A stretch of 59,041 nt of DNA from Fervidicella metallireducens AeB (lineage in GTDB: Bacteria; Bacillota; Clostridia; Clostridiales; Caloramatoraceae). The DNA is taken from contig NZ_AZQP01000014.1 of assembly GCF_000601455.1 (NCBI RefSeq), positions 1 to 59,041 of the forward strand. The letters run 5' to 3'. Shown in pieces: positions 8,174 to 19,831 of the stretch. The notes beneath the pieces were generated by a model. That model saw only the letters and a list, made by a program, of their open reading frames with translations, did no database searches and was not told the origin of the DNA. The position numbers were made by a program, and so were the translations under genes. Every line of letters begins with the position of its first letter. Within the stretch, counting starts at the first letter, position 1.

Positions 8174-8187
8174 GTCATATTCCAATA

Positions 8188-8216
8188 TTTACATAGAACG
8201 CAATATGAGGTATAAT
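8188..8216 (+). promoter_or_regulatory. Promoter of the ABC exporter operon
   Basis: TTTACA (8188-8193) and TATAAT (8211-8216) with a 17-base spacer. The -10 overlaps the left edge of the palindrome at 8212-8245. Confidence 0.75.
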
Positions 8217-8245
8217 TATATTGACCACATGGTCAATATAATTAT
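8212..8245 (+). promoter_or_regulatory. 34-bp perfect palindromic operator (TetR type)
   Basis: Perfect inverted repeat with 16-bp arms around a CA centre; the core is TTGACCACATGGTCAA. It begins inside the -10 element and ends 12 bases before the ATG, so a bound repressor would block transcription start. The operon's last gene encodes a TetR-family protein, the obvious candidate binder. The pairing of site and protein is inference. Confidence 0.8.
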
Positions 8246-8257
8246 GGAGGTTTTAAT

Positions 8258-8953
8258 ATGATTAAACTGAATAAAGTGGGAAAAAAATTTAAGATTGCTG
8301 AAAATTATTTTTGGGCATTAAAGAATATAAACCTGGATATTAACAAGGGAGAAATTGCAACATTTCTTGGACCTTCAGGTTCTGGCAAGTCCACTTTATT
8401 AAATATTATAGGAGGAATAGAAAAGGCAGATGAAGGAACGTTATATGTGGGAGATAGTAAGATTACAGACTTCAATGACAAAGAGTTAACAAAATATCGA
8501 AGGGATAATGTAGGCTTTGTTTTTCAGTTTTATAATCTAATTCCCAATTTAACGGTAGAGGAAAACGTTGAAGTAGCTACAAATATAAGTAAAAACCCCT
8601 TAGATGTAAAAAAAGTTCTAGAGGCAGTTGATATGCTTGATAAGAAAAATAAGTTTCCCTCTGAACTTAGCGGCGGAGAACAACAAAGGGTGTCCATTGC
8701 CAGGGCAATTGCAAAAAATCCAGAGTTATTATTGTGTGATGAACCAACAGGTGCACTTGATTTTACCACTTCAAAGGAAATATTAAAATTGATTGAAAGA
8801 ATAAATAAAGAATTTAATACAACTGTTTTAATAGTTACCCACAATGCTCCAATAGCAGATATGGCGGATAAGGTTGTAAGATTAAGAAGTGGGGAAATAA
8901 CGGATATTCAGATTAATAAAAACAAGATTTCAGCAGAAGGGGTTGAGTGGTAA
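8258..8953 (+). CDS. ABC transporter ATP-binding protein (MacB/LolD family)
   Basis: Cytoplasmic ATPase of a type VII (FtsX/MacB-like) exporter, 231 aa. Walker A GPSGSGKST near residue 41, Q-loop FQFYNLIPNLTV, signature LSGGEQQRVSIARA, Walker B LLLCDEPTGALD and the switch His in IVTHNAP are all intact. The ribosome binding site is GGAGG. It is the first gene of a three-gene operon with the FtsX permease and a TetR regulator. Such operons usually respond to lipophilic or peptide compounds; the substrate here is unknown. Confidence 0.9.
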   Translation: MIKLNKVGKKFKIAENYFWALKNINLDINKGEIATFLGPSGSGKSTLLNIIGGIEKADEGTLYVGDSKITDFNDKELTKYRRDNVGFVFQFYNLIPNLTVEENVEVATNISKNPLDVKKVLEAVDMLDKKNKFPSELSGGEQQRVSIARAIAKNPELLLCDEPTGALDFTTSKEILKLIERINKEFNTTVLIVTHNAPIADMADKVVRLRSGEITDIQINKNKISAEGVEW

Positions 8954-11174
8954 TGGCACTTAATAAAAGAATTAAAAGGGTCATTATGAGGAACAAGGCT
9001 CAATATATTGGTTCAATATTATTGGTTATGTTCAGTTGCTTACTTTTTGTTATATATAATGTTTCTTTAAGAGGAGTCAGAGCAAATGAAGAGAGGTTTA
9101 TTGAAAACAGTGTATTAGAAGATGCTAAGCTTATACTTCAAAAACCTATTGATGATATAAGTGTTTTAGAGAGTAGATTTAATGTTTTAATTGAAGATGG
9201 AAAAACATTTGATTACAATTTAAATAGAGATGTTACCGTAAGAGTTTTCAGTAATAACAAAAAAGTTAACATACCATATATTACAGAAGGGGAAGGAATA
9301 GTAAGTAACCAGGATATAATAATAGACCCAGCCTTTGCAAAGGCTCAGAATATAAAAATTGGAGATAAACTAAAAATATACGATATGGAATTTAAAGTTA
9401 CAGGTTTTTTTGCATTACCGGATTATATGTATGCGATCAAATCAGAAACAGATTTAATTTCAGATCCTAAGGCCTTTGGAATTGCTGTTATTTCAAAGGA
9501 GAGTGCTGAAAAAATAGGGAAAGGATATAACTTTTATAACATAAAATATAATTCGGAAAAGTCAGCAGATATAAAGGAATATTTGTCTGAAAATAATGGG
9601 ATATTATATTGGCAGAATAAAGAAGAGAATACAAGGTTTACAATAGTAGATGGGAAATTGAACGCGGCAATTGATATGGGTATAAAATTACCTATAATAA
9701 TCATTGTTTTAACATGTCTTTTACTTGCAGTTGTTATCTGGAGAATGATAAAAAGTGAATTTATACAGATAGGCACCCTATATGCCTTAGGATATAAAAA
9801 AAGCGAAATATTAAAACATTATATAATGTATCCAATAATTATAGCTTTAACAGGTGGTATAATAGGGACTTTACTTGGGGTAGTAAGCTTAAAACCCATA
9901 TTAGAATACATGCTAATATATTTTAATGTTCCTACAATGGGAAGGATATATGATATTTATTATATAGTTACAAGTCCCATTATTCCACTGATTTTCCTGG
10001 TTCCAACAGTTATTTTTGTTACATTGAAAGCATTGAAACTTACTCCAGTAAGATTAATGAGGGGATATTCAAGTAATGTAAAGGTTGGAAAAATAGAAAG
10101 AAAGTTAAAGCTTAATAGATTTAAATTTAAAACCAAGTACCGAATAAGAGAGATTACAAGAAATGTACCTCGAACAATAGTTATGGTTTTAGGAGTAACA
10201 CTTGCATCGATGTTTCTATTATTTGGTTTTATGGAGCAAAATTCAATGGATTACATTATTAACAAGGGAATAAAAGGTACTTTTAAATATGAGTATAACT
10301 ATATTCTAAAAAAGATGGAAATAAACAACGTTTATGGTGGGGAAGAATATAACCTTTCACCTTTTATGATAAAAGACAGGGAAATAAACTTTGCAATATA
10401 CGGTTTAAAACCCGAGGGTGAGTTGATAAATTTAGAAAACAAAAATGGTGAAAAGTTAAAGGTAGATAGAACTATAATTTCAAAGGCTTTAGCTGAGAGT
10501 ATTGGAGTAAAGCCAGGGGAAACACTTGTAGTTACAAATAAATATAATAATAAAAATTATGAAGTGAAAATAGATGAAGTAGCAGAGTTGTATACAACAA
10601 TGGCAATCTATATGCCATTGATGAATTCAATGAGATGCTAAAACTTGAAAAGGGAAGCTTTATAGGAATCTATAGCAAATACAGGTTGCCTATAGATGAG
10701 AAGAACTTATTTAAAATAGAAAGTCAGGAAGACACAATCAAAGCATTTGATACAATGATAAAACCAATGAAGTATGTACTTGCAGGGATAAGTATAATAG
10801 CTTTTATAATAGCCTTAATTGTAATATATATAATTACTTCTCTGATAGTAGAGGAAAACAAAATAAGTATCTCAATGCTAAAGGTAATTGGTTATGAGAA
10901 CAAGTGGATTAACTCACTTGTACTTGATGGTACTATACTTCCTGTAATAATTGGATATTTAATATCTATTCCCCTTTTACTTTCATCAATGCAGGCACTT
11001 TTTAGAGAAGCTACTAAGAAGATGAATATAGCCTTTCCCTTAATGATAAACCCAGGATATATGGTTGCAGGGTTTGTTATAATATATATAACATTTTTAA
11101 TTTCTAAGTTTATATCTAAAAAAAGGATTTTTGCTATATCCATGTCGGAAAGTCTAAAGATACAGAGAGAATAG
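8953..11174 (+). CDS. FtsX-like ABC transporter permease (interrupted by frameshift)
   Basis: Membrane subunit of the exporter encoded with the preceding ATPase. It has an N-terminal transmembrane helix, a large extracytoplasmic MacB-like domain (about residues 40-230), a three-helix FtsX block, a second extracytoplasmic region and a C-terminal FtsX block, about 740 aa in all. The frame closes at 10641. The continuation starts in the next frame and reads DEFNEMLKLEKGSFIGIY, a smooth continuation. One missing base near 10618-10621 (for example TTGGAT read as TTGAT) explains it. The start overlaps the ATPase stop. Both halves are well preserved, so a sequence error is likely. Confidence 0.82.
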
Positions 11175-11187
11175 GTGGGACAAAAAA

Positions 11188-11814
11188 TTGTACAGCAGTT
11201 TTGAAAAGATACCAAAGGATAAACAGGAGAATATATTAAACATATGCTTAGAGGAGTTTGCACTTTATGGCTATGAAAAAGCTTCTACAAACAGAATAGT
11301 TGAAAAAGCAGGAATATCCAAGGGATTGCTTTTTCATTATTTTAAAAATAAAAAGGGATTGTATCTGTATTTATATGATTACTATACCCCAGTTCTTTTG
11401 GAATTGTTTAATAAATATGCTGATGTAAATGAACCAGATATTTTTGAAAGATTAAAAAAATGGATGGTTGCAAAGATTGAACTTAACAAAGATAATCCCG
11501 TTATATTTGAATTTTTCAAACAATTATATACAGATGTTCCAGAGGAATTAAGGGAAGAAATACAAAAAAGAAATGAAGTAGCAACAGCAAACTCATATTC
11601 AATGTTTTATAAGGGCCTTGATTATTCAAAATTTAAAACGGATATAGACCTCAAAAAAGCCATGCAGATTTTATTCTGGAGCCTTGAAAAATACGGTGAG
11701 CAGTATGTAAAAGAGAATACCGACAAGGACGGAAAATGGACAATGGATAGGGAGGTTATATTAAAGGATTTAGATGAGTATATAAAAATATTAAAGTTTG
11801 GATTCTATAAATAA
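11188..11814 (+). CDS. TetR-family transcriptional regulator
   Basis: Repressor with an N-terminal TetR helix-turn-helix (STNRIVEKAGISKGLLFHYF, about residues 29-48) and a ~150-aa ligand-binding helical domain; 208 aa. The start is a TTG behind an AGGTGGGA site. It is the last gene of the exporter operon. The 34-bp palindrome on the operon promoter is its likely target, giving autoregulated induction by the exporter's substrate. Confidence 0.88.
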   Translation: MYSSFEKIPKDKQENILNICLEEFALYGYEKASTNRIVEKAGISKGLLFHYFKNKKGLYLYLYDYYTPVLLELFNKYADVNEPDIFERLKKWMVAKIELNKDNPVIFEFFKQLYTDVPEELREEIQKRNEVATANSYSMFYKGLDYSKFKTDIDLKKAMQILFWSLEKYGEQYVKENTDKDGKWTMDREVILKDLDEYIKILKFGFYK

Positions 11815-11821
11815 AACAAAA

Positions 11822-11859
11822 GGCTTTGGATAGAAAACTATTTATCCAAAGCTTTTTAA
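11822..11859 (+). terminator. Terminator of the exporter operon
   Basis: GCTTTGGATA and TATCCAAAGC pair around a short A/T loop and are followed by TTTTT. Confidence 0.8.
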
Positions 11860-11878
11860 AGCACAATTTAACTAAAAA

Positions 11879-11910
11879 CAGTCAAATGAGCATTAATGCT
11901 CATTTGACTG
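11879..11910 (-). terminator. 32-bp perfect palindrome, terminator of the Uma2 gene
   Basis: Perfect 16-bp arms (CAGTCAAATGAGCATT and its complement). On the minus strand it follows the Uma2 stop and is followed by TTTTTAG, so it works best for the minus strand. Confidence 0.75.
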
Positions 11911-11924
11911 TTCCTACTACTCGA

Positions 11925-12497
11925 TTAATCAAAGATATCCTGAACATTAATCTTAAAACCCTTTAAAACAGTGGATTCAAGATATCCAGTTTCTCTTTTA
12001 ACATCAGCTTGGTAATATTGCTTTTCGTCTGTTAGTATATATATTTGAACAGTTTTAAGCATTGGATTAACTATCCAATACTCTTTAACCCCATATTCCA
12101 TATATAAATTTAGTTTAAATACTAAATCATGTGACTGATTTGAAGGACTTAAAATCTCAATGATCAAATCAGGCACACCTTCATAGCCATTCTCGGTAAA
12201 ACCAGATTTATCACAAATAACACTTAAATCAGGAATAACAGTTTTGGAAATTTTTTCATCATTATCTTTTTTTAGTTTTATATCAAATGGAGCAGCATAA
12301 ACTTCGCATTCTTTTCCTTTAAGAAAGTTATAAAGTTCTGACCCTAATTTTATAGAAATTTTTTGATGAGCTCTTGATGGAGATGGAGTCATATAAACAA
12401 TCCCATCGATATACTCAATAATATCATCTGTGGTTTCTTTTAGCTTAAGATATTCTTCATAACTTACTTGAGCATTACGAGTTAACATATAAATCAC
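11925..12497 (-). CDS. Uma2-family (DUF820) putative nuclease
   Basis: 190-aa protein of the Uma2/DUF820 family, a PD-(D/E)XK nuclease fold. Visible features are the conserved N-terminal SYEEYLKL and YIDGIVYMTPSPSRAHQ and the putative catalytic region VPDLIIEILSPSNQ followed by GVKEYWIVNP. The biological role of the family is not settled; members are abundant in cyanobacteria and scattered in Firmicutes. It stands alone, divergent from addB, with its own terminator. The start ATG has a GAGGTG site upstream. Confidence 0.82.
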   Translation of the reverse strand: MIYMLTRNAQVSYEEYLKLKETTDDIIEYIDGIVYMTPSPSRAHQKISIKLGSELYNFLKGKECEVYAAPFDIKLKKDNDEKISKTVIPDLSVICDKSGFTENGYEGVPDLIIEILSPSNQSHDLVFKLNLYMEYGVKEYWIVNPMLKTVQIYILTDEKQYYQADVKRETGYLESTVLKGFKINVQDIFD

Positions 12498-12593
12498 CTC
12501 GTTTTATTTGATTAGTATTATTTTAACATAATATAAGTAAAATGTGTTACTTATATGTTTTGCATAAAATATACTACATTGCTTCCCTCTAAA

Positions 12594-12607
12594 CATTTGT
12601 ACAAATG
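12594..12607. promoter_or_regulatory. 14-bp palindrome upstream of addB
   Basis: Perfect palindrome CATTTGTACAAATG in the 175-base divergent gap between the Uma2 gene and addB, about 65 bases before the addB start. It may be an operator. It does not match the GAAC/GTTC LexA box. Confidence 0.25.
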
Positions 12608-12672
12608 CATTACAACGAAATTTCTGATATGATAAAATAAATATGACTACTACCCTTAAAGGCGGTGATTTT

Positions 12673-15600
12673 TTGAGTATTCGTTTTATTTATGGAAGGG
12701 CTGGAAGTGGGAAGACTAGCTTTTGCTTAAAAGATATTAAGGATAGATTAAAGGATGATGACAATAGACCACTTATACTTCTGGTTCCAGAAATGTTTAC
12801 CTTTGAGACGGAAAAACTTCTCTTAAAGACAATAGATAAAGATATTAATATGAGAGCACAGGTGCTTAGCTTTAAAACTTTGGCAAACAGAGTATTCTCA
12901 GAGGTTGGAGGACTTACCCACAAACATATGAAATCCTGTGGACGTGCAATGCTTATTTATAGAGTAATTGAGAGAGTCAAGAAAGAACTGAAAATATTTT
13001 CGAAGTCTTCAAATCAACAGGGATTTGTTGATATTATTTCAGACATGATAACTGAACTGAAAAGATTTGAAATATCACCAGATTTTTTAAAACAAGCCAT
13101 AGAGAATGTGGAAAATTCTCTGTTGAAAGAAAAATTAGAGGATATAACTTTAATATTTTCTGAATTTGAGGAAAAACTTCATGAGAAATACATAGATTCA
13201 GAAGATGAAATGACCATGTTATATAAAAAACTTGAGAAGTCAACTCAGTTTAATGGAGCTGAAATATGGATAGATGGATTCAGTGGATTCACTCCTCAAC
13301 AGTACAAGGTTATAGAAATGTTATTGAAAAAATCCTACAGGGTAAATGTAACCCTTACAACAGATACTTTATGCAAAGGAATGGGCATTGATAGAACGGA
13401 AGTATTTGCTCCCGTAAAAAATACTGAAGAAAAACTATTAAAAATATGTCAGGATAACAATACAGCATATGAAGAGCCTGTCAACCTTAATGATGGCAAT
13501 CCCGTCAGATTTAAAGAAAGTCAGGAACTACAGCATTTAGAAGGATATATTTATTCCTTCCCATACAAGGAGTATCCTGAGAAAACAGAAGATATAGAAA
13601 TTTTTACAGCAGTTAATATATACAGTGAAGTTGAAGAAACTGCAAGGGATATAGTAAGGTTTATAAGAAAAAACAATCTAAGATTTTCCGATATAACGAT
13701 TGCTGCAAGGGATATGGACAGATATGAAAATTTAATTGGGGCAATATTTTCTGAGTACAATATTCCATATTTTATAAGTCAAAAAAGGGATATAAAGAAT
13801 AACCCAATTATAGTGCTGATAAATTCAGCCCTTGATATATATTCAAAAAAATGGTCATATGAATCTGTTTTCAGATATCTTAAAACAGGACTTATAGAAA
13901 TTGATAGAAACGATATAAATCTTCTCGAAAATTATGTTTTAGCCAATGGAATTAAGGGATTAAAATGGTTTGAAGAGGAATGGGAGTATAGACTTGATTA
14001 TAGGTTTGATAAGGCTGATATGTCAGATTACGAAAGGGAGACCATTAAAAGGGTTAACGGAATTAAAAATATAATTACAAAACCCCTTGCTGAATTTCAT
14101 AAAAAGCTATCTGGTAAGCATACAGTAACGGAAATATGCACAACTCTATATGAGTTCTTAGTTAAAATCAGAGTTCCGGAGAAAATTACAGAGCTTATAA
14201 ATTACTTTAAGGAAAATAAGGAGCTTGATATAGCAAACCAATACTCTCAGGTCTGGGATATAGTGGTTAATGTACTTGATCAGATGGTAGAAGTTTTAGG
14301 TGATGAAGAGCTTACAATAGACAAGTTTATAAAGGTTCTTTCAATTGGATTTGATGAATATGAGATAGGACTTGTTCCCCCAGCCATAGATCAGGTACTT
14401 GTTACTTCTGTTGACAGAATGAAGAGTCACAATTCCAAGGTTTTATATATATTAGGTGTAAATGATGGTGTATTTCCAGCTGCAATAACAGATGAGGGAA
14501 TTTTAAATGACAGTGATAGAGAAGCACTTAGGGAAATAGGCATTGAGCTTGACCATGATGCAAGGACAAAGGCATTTGAAGAGCAGTTTTTAATATACAC
14601 CTCATTGACTTCTTCAAGAAAGAAACTGAGAATAAGTTATCCTATTGCAGATCATGAAGGCAGGACAATGAGGCCTTCAATTATAATCTCAAGGGTTAAA
14701 AAAATTTTCCCAAGGGTTAAGCAGAAAAGCAATATAGTTAAGTCTGATACTTCAGAAGAAAATTTGAATTTAATTTCAACAGCAGTTCCAACTTTTAATG
14801 AAATGATAACAGCTATAAAAAGGTGGGAAGATACAAAGGCGATAGATCCTATGTGGTTAGATGCATACAGATGGTATGTAAAACAAGATGATTGGAAGGA
14901 CAAAACAAAAAGGATTTTAGAAGGATTGTATTATACTAATCAAGTTACTAAGGTAAATAATGAAAAGCTAAGGGAATTGTATGGAAACAAAATATATTTA
15001 AACATATCAAGACTGGAAAAATACTCAGAATGTCCATTTGCTTACTTTATTCAATATGGTCTTAAAGCAAGGGAAAGAAAGATATATGGTTTTACTGCAC
15101 CAGATATAGGAACATTTATGCATAATGTACTGGATGAATTTTCAGCTGCCCTTGAAAAGGAAGGACTTACATGGAGGGAGATTGAGAAAGACTGGGTTAA
15201 GGATGCTGTTTCAATTATTGTAGATAACATGATTGAGAAGATACCAGGTTTTATATTAAATAGTTCTCCCAGATATAAATATCTTGCAGAGAGATTAAAA
15301 AGAATCTTATCAAGTGCTGTATGGATTATAGCAGAACATATAAAAAGGAGTTCCTTTGAACCTATAGGACACGAGATAGGCTTTGGAAATGGAGAAAAAT
15401 ATCCTCCAATAAAAATAGAGCTTCCTACAGGTGAGGAAATAAACCTTATTGGCAGAATTGACAGAGTAGATTTAATGGAAAAGAATGGAGAAGGATATAT
15501 AAGAATTGTTGACTATAAATCAGGAAATAAAAATTTAAACCTTACAGAGATATACTACGGATTACAACTGCAGCTTCTTATCTATCTTGATGCCATACTG

Positions 15601-16119
15601 GAAAGTGCACAGGAAGGAAGTATAAAGTTGAATCCTGCTGGAATTTTATATTTTAAAATAGATGATCCAATAATTAAAACAAAGGGTAATATGGAAGATG
15701 AAGAAATTGAAAAGGAAATACTAAAAAAGCTGAAAATGAGAGGCTTTGTTTTAAAAGATGCGGATATTATAAGGGAGATGGATAAGTCAATAAATGGTAC
15801 ATCTTTAATAATTCCTGCCAGTGTAAATAAGGATGGAAATCTTGGCAGCAGAACACAGGGGGCAACAGAAGAAGAGTTCTTAATTCTTCGAAGTTATGTT
15901 AAAACAAAAATTAAGGAAATTTGTGAGGATATGATTAAGGGAAATATTATGATTAGACCATACAAAAAGAAAAAACAAACTCCATGTGAATATTGCAGAT
16001 TTACCTCTATATGTCAATTTGACAGCAGTATAAAGGATAATGATTACAGAATAATTAACGATAAAGATGAGGATGAGATTTGGAAACTCTTTAAACAGGG
16101 GGTGGAAAGCAATGAGTGA
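12673..16119 (+). CDS. addB: ATP-dependent helicase/nuclease subunit AddB
   Basis: Subunit B of the AddAB double-strand-break resection complex (1148 aa). The N-terminal Walker A is FIYGRAGSGKTS. The C-terminal nuclease domain holds RIVDYKSGNK. The iron-sulfur cluster cysteines lie in SECPFAYF and near the end in CEYCRFTSICQF. I start it at TTG 12673: the sequence just before is AAAGGCGGTGAT, nearly a full anti-Shine-Dalgarno match, and MSIRFIYGRAG is the family's N-terminus. An ATG 30 bases earlier would put the binding site inside the gene. It overlaps addA by eight bases, so the pair is translationally coupled. Confidence 0.94.
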   Translation: MSIRFIYGRAGSGKTSFCLKDIKDRLKDDDNRPLILLVPEMFTFETEKLLLKTIDKDINMRAQVLSFKTLANRVFSEVGGLTHKHMKSCGRAMLIYRVIERVKKELKIFSKSSNQQGFVDIISDMITELKRFEISPDFLKQAIENVENSLLKEKLEDITLIFSEFEEKLHEKYIDSEDEMTMLYKKLEKSTQFNGAEIWIDGFSGFTPQQYKVIEMLLKKSYRVNVTLTTDTLCKGMGIDRTEVFAPVKNTEEKLLKICQDNNTAYEEPVNLNDGNPVRFKESQELQHLEGYIYSFPYKEYPEKTEDIEIFTAVNIYSEVEETARDIVRFIRKNNLRFSDITIAARDMDRYENLIGAIFSEYNIPYFISQKRDIKNNPIIVLINSALDIYSKKWSYESVFRYLKTGLIEIDRNDINLLENYVLANGIKGLKWFEEEWEYRLDYRFDKADMSDYERETIKRVNGIKNIITKPLAEFHKKLSGKHTVTEICTTLYEFLVKIRVPEKITELINYFKENKELDIANQYSQVWDIVVNVLDQMVEVLGDEELTIDKFIKVLSIGFDEYEIGLVPPAIDQVLVTSVDRMKSHNSKVLYILGVNDGVFPAAITDEGILNDSDREALREIGIELDHDARTKAFEEQFLIYTSLTSSRKKLRISYPIADHEGRTMRPSIIISRVKKIFPRVKQKSNIVKSDTSEENLNLISTAVPTFNEMITAIKRWEDTKAIDPMWLDAYRWYVKQDDWKDKTKRILEGLYYTNQVTKVNNEKLRELYGNKIYLNISRLEKYSECPFAYFIQYGLKARERKIYGFTAPDIGTFMHNVLDEFSAALEKEGLTWREIEKDWVKDAVSIIVDNMIEKIPGFILNSSPRYKYLAERLKRILSSAVWIIAEHIKRSSFEPIGHEIGFGNGEKYPPIKIELPTGEEINLIGRIDRVDLMEKNGEGYIRIVDYKSGNKNLNLTEIYYGLQLQLLIYLDAILESAQEGSIKLNPAGILYFKIDDPIIKTKGNMEDEEIEKEILKKLKMRGFVLKDADIIREMDKSINGTSLIIPASVNKDGNLGSRTQGATEEEFLILRSYVKTKIKEICEDMIKGNIMIRPYKKKKQTPCEYCRFTSICQFDSSIKDNDYRIINDKDEDEIWKLFKQGVESNE

Positions 16120-19100
16120 AAACAAGTGGACTTTAGAGCAGCAGCTTGCAATAGATACAAGGGATTGTAACCTTTTAGTTGCTGCAGCTGCAGGAGCAGG
16201 AAAGACAGCTGTCTTGGTAGAGAGGATAATAAAAAGGATAACTAACGAAGATAGGCCCGTAGATATAGATAGATTGCTTGTTGTAACTTTTACCAATGCA
16301 GCTGCTTCTGAGATGAGGGAAAGAATAGGAGATGCAATTTCTGAAGCACTTGATAAAAACCCTGAATCTAAGAGACTCCAAACCCAGCTGACTTTGTTAA
16401 ACAGGGCAAGTATAACGACGATTCATTCCTTTTGTCTTGATATTATTAGAAACAACTTCCATAGGCTAGATATGGATCCTAACTTTAGAATAGGAGACGA
16501 TACAGAAACTGTTCTTTTAAAGCAGGAGGCAATAGAGGAGCTTTTTGAAGAATATTATGCAAAAGAAGATAATCAGGAATTCTTAAATCTTGTTGAATGT
16601 TATGGAGGAAGCAGGGACGATTCCGCACTTTCTGATATGGTATTAAATTTATATGAATTTGCAAAGGCTTCACCATGGCCGGAAAAATGGCTTAGTGAAG
16701 TTTCTGAAAAGTTTAATATTAATGATGACTTTAGATTTGGAAGTTCAGATTGGGCAAGGGTTTTACTGGACAGTATAAAGATTGAGCTTACAGGGCTTGA
16801 AAGTATGATGAAAAAAGCAGTGGGAATGATAAAAGCTACAGAGGGACTTGAGGCATATCTTCCTAATTTCCAATTAGAGCTAATGGGGATACAGGATTTA
16901 TTAAATTCATGTGAAACTTCATGGGAAAGTCTTTATGTCAGTTTGCAGGAGCTGAAGTTTGACAGATTAAAAAGTGTGAAAAATGCAGATACCTTTGCAA
17001 AAGAGGCTGTTGTTAAAATAAGAGACGAGGTAAAAAAGAAAATAGGAAGGCTAAAAGAGGATATATTAAACAAAAATAGTGAAATGTTGGAGAATGAAAT
17101 CAAAACACTTTATCCTTTGATGAAATGTCTATGCAGTCTTGTTATTGAATTTGATAAAAAGTATATGGAAAAAAAGAAGGAAAAGGGAATCATAGATTTT
17201 AACGATATTGAACACTTTGCACTGCAGATTTTAACAGAGGTTGATGAAGAGGGGAATATTAATCCTTCAGATATTGCCATTGGATACAGGGAAAAATTTG
17301 ATGAAATTTTAATTGATGAATATCAGGATAGTAACCTTGTTCAGGAGGTTTTATTAGAAACTATTGCTAAAAAAAATATCCCCAATAGATTTATGGTTGG
17401 TGACGTTAAGCAGAGTATTTATAGATTCAGACAGGCCAAGCCTGAACTTTTTCTTGAAAAATACAATAAATACTCAACAGATGGGGTTGGCAACTCAAAA
17501 AAAATAATGCTTTTTAAGAATTTCAGAAGCAGATTAGAGGTTATTGAGGGAACTAATTATATATTTAAAAAGATTATGTCAGCAAGGATTGGAGAATTGG
17601 ATTATACTGACACTGAACGACTTAATCTAGGTGCAAATTTTAAAGAAAATGAAGAGGATTCAGCTGTTGTTGGAGGACCAGTTGAAATACACTTAATAGA
17701 GAAGAAGATTTCAGGTGAGGTCAGTGAAAATCAGGAGGAAGGGTCTGAGGATAATTCTGAAGAAGAACCTATAGATAATATACAACTTGAGGCAAGGATG
17801 ATAGCAAGAAAAATTAAAGAACTTATGAGAGAGTTTGATGGAAAAAAATTCAAGGTTTTTGATAAGCATATAAAAGATTATAGAGATTTGGAATTCAGGG
17901 ATATAGTAATACTCCTACGTGCAACAAGCAATTGGGCACCTGTATTTTTAGAGGAACTTACAAAGGCAGGTATTCCCACATTTGCAGATACAGGGGTTGG
18001 ATATTTTGAAACTACGGAAATAAAGACAATAATATCTCTCCTTCAGGTTATAGATAATCCTATGCAGGATATTCCACTACTTGCGGTACTAAAATCTCCT
18101 ATTTTCTCATTTACTCCTGAGGAAATGATATCAATTAGAATAGAAGAACAGGAAAGTACCTTTTATGAAGCACTACATAAAATAGCCAAGGGTAAAAATG
18201 AAATGGCAGAAAGGCACAAGAATTTCTTGCATCTCTTAAAAGGTGGCAGGATAAGGCTCTCCATATGTCAACAGATGAATTTATTTGGTATCTGTATAAG
18301 GAAACAGGTTACTATGGCTATGTAGGAGCAATGGTTGGAGGAGTTCAAAGACAGGCTAATTTAAGGGTGCTTTTTGAAAGAGCTAAACAGTATGAACAAA
18401 CAAGTTTTAAGGGACTTTTCAATTTCATTAATTTTATAAACAAGTTAAGGGTAAGCAGCGGTGATATGGGCAGTGCTAAGATACTTGGTGAAAATGAAAA
18501 TGTAGTTAGAATAATGAGTATTCATAAAAGTAAGGGACTTGAATTTCCGGTAGTTATATGTGCAGGTATGGGTAAGCAGTTTAATATGCAGGATTTAAGA
18601 AAGAGCATATTATATCATCATAAACTTGGACTTGGACCGGATTTTGTGGATTACAGAAAAAGAATTGCTTATCCAAGTATTGTAAAGGAAGCAATAAAGA
18701 AAAAGATAAGGCTGGAAACACTATCTGAGGAAATGAGAATTTTGTACGTTGCATTTACAAGGGCAAAGGAAAAGCTGATTATTACAGGCTCAGTCAGTGA
18801 TATAGATAAAACAGCAATCAGTTGGGGGCAAAGTATAGGCAGTTTAGATAAACTTCCTGAATCAGAGGTTTTGAAGGCAAAGACCTTTCTTGATTGGATA
18901 TGTCCAGCTGTTATTAATCACAGGGACTGCATGATATTAAGGGACAGATCAGGTATTGATGAAAGTGTTATTGATGCAGGTGAAATATCAAGATGGGAAA
19001 TAAAGCTCTGGTATAGAGATGATATTCTTAAAATTGAAAAAGAAGAAATAATAGAGGAAATGAATATTATTAAGGAGCTTGAGGAAATTGACATTGAGAA

Positions 19101-19824
19101 ATCCAGTAGTGAATTTGCAGATGAAATAAACAACAGGTTAAATTTTCAATATCCATATATGTCTGCATCAAATCTTCCAGCAAAGCTGTCTGTTACTGAA
19201 GTTAAAAGAATATTGAACGCAGAATCTTCTGATGAGGATTCAACATCAATTTTTGATAGAGAGTTTCTGAAAAAGCCTGCATTCTTAGAAGGAAAGGAAG
19301 CCATGACAGCAGCAGAGAGGGGTACAATAATGCACCTTGTTATGCAAAAGCTTGATTTGTTAAGGGTTTACAGCCATCAGGAAATTAAGAATCAGATAAT
19401 GGAAATGGTAGATAATGAGATTTTGACAGAGTTACAGGCAGAAACAGTTTATATAAAAAGAATAGAGGATTTCTTTAAATCTGACATTGGCAAAAGAATT
19501 ACAACATCTATGAAGGTAAGAAGAGAAATACCCTTCCATATAGAGCTTAAGAGTACTGAAATATATAAAGATTTACCAATTTACTGCAATGAAGAGATGA
19601 TAGCTGTCCAAGGTATTATAGACTGCTATTTCGAAGAGGATGATGGTTTAGTATTGATAGACTATAAGACAGACTTTGTTACTGAAGATAATGTTGAAAA
19701 AATAACAGAAAAATACAGGGTGCAGATTCAGCTTTATGCAAGGGCATTAGAAAAAATAACAGGAAAAAGAGTTAAAGAAAAATATATATATTTATTTTAC
19801 AATGGTGGAATAATCAGATATTAA
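16112..19824 (+). CDS. addA: ATP-dependent helicase/nuclease subunit AddA (interrupted by frameshift)
   Basis: UvrD-like helicase and nuclease subunit of AddAB, about 1237 aa when repaired. Walker [17 protein letters not shown] is at residues about 24-39, Walker B is [13 protein letters not shown], and the helicase motifs [12 protein letters not shown] and [13 protein letters not shown] are intact. The C-terminal RecB-like nuclease is present ([20 protein letters not shown]). The first frame ends at 18325, but the conserved text moves to the next frame at about 18227-18240 ([17 protein letters not shown]). One missing base explains it. The start ATG follows a GGGGGTGG site within the addB end. 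Confidence 0.9.
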
Positions 19825-19831
19825 AATTAAA

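Noticed and set aside
12594-12607. LexA/SOS box in front of addB
   Set aside because: The palindrome lacks the GAAC...GTTC core of Gram-positive LexA boxes.
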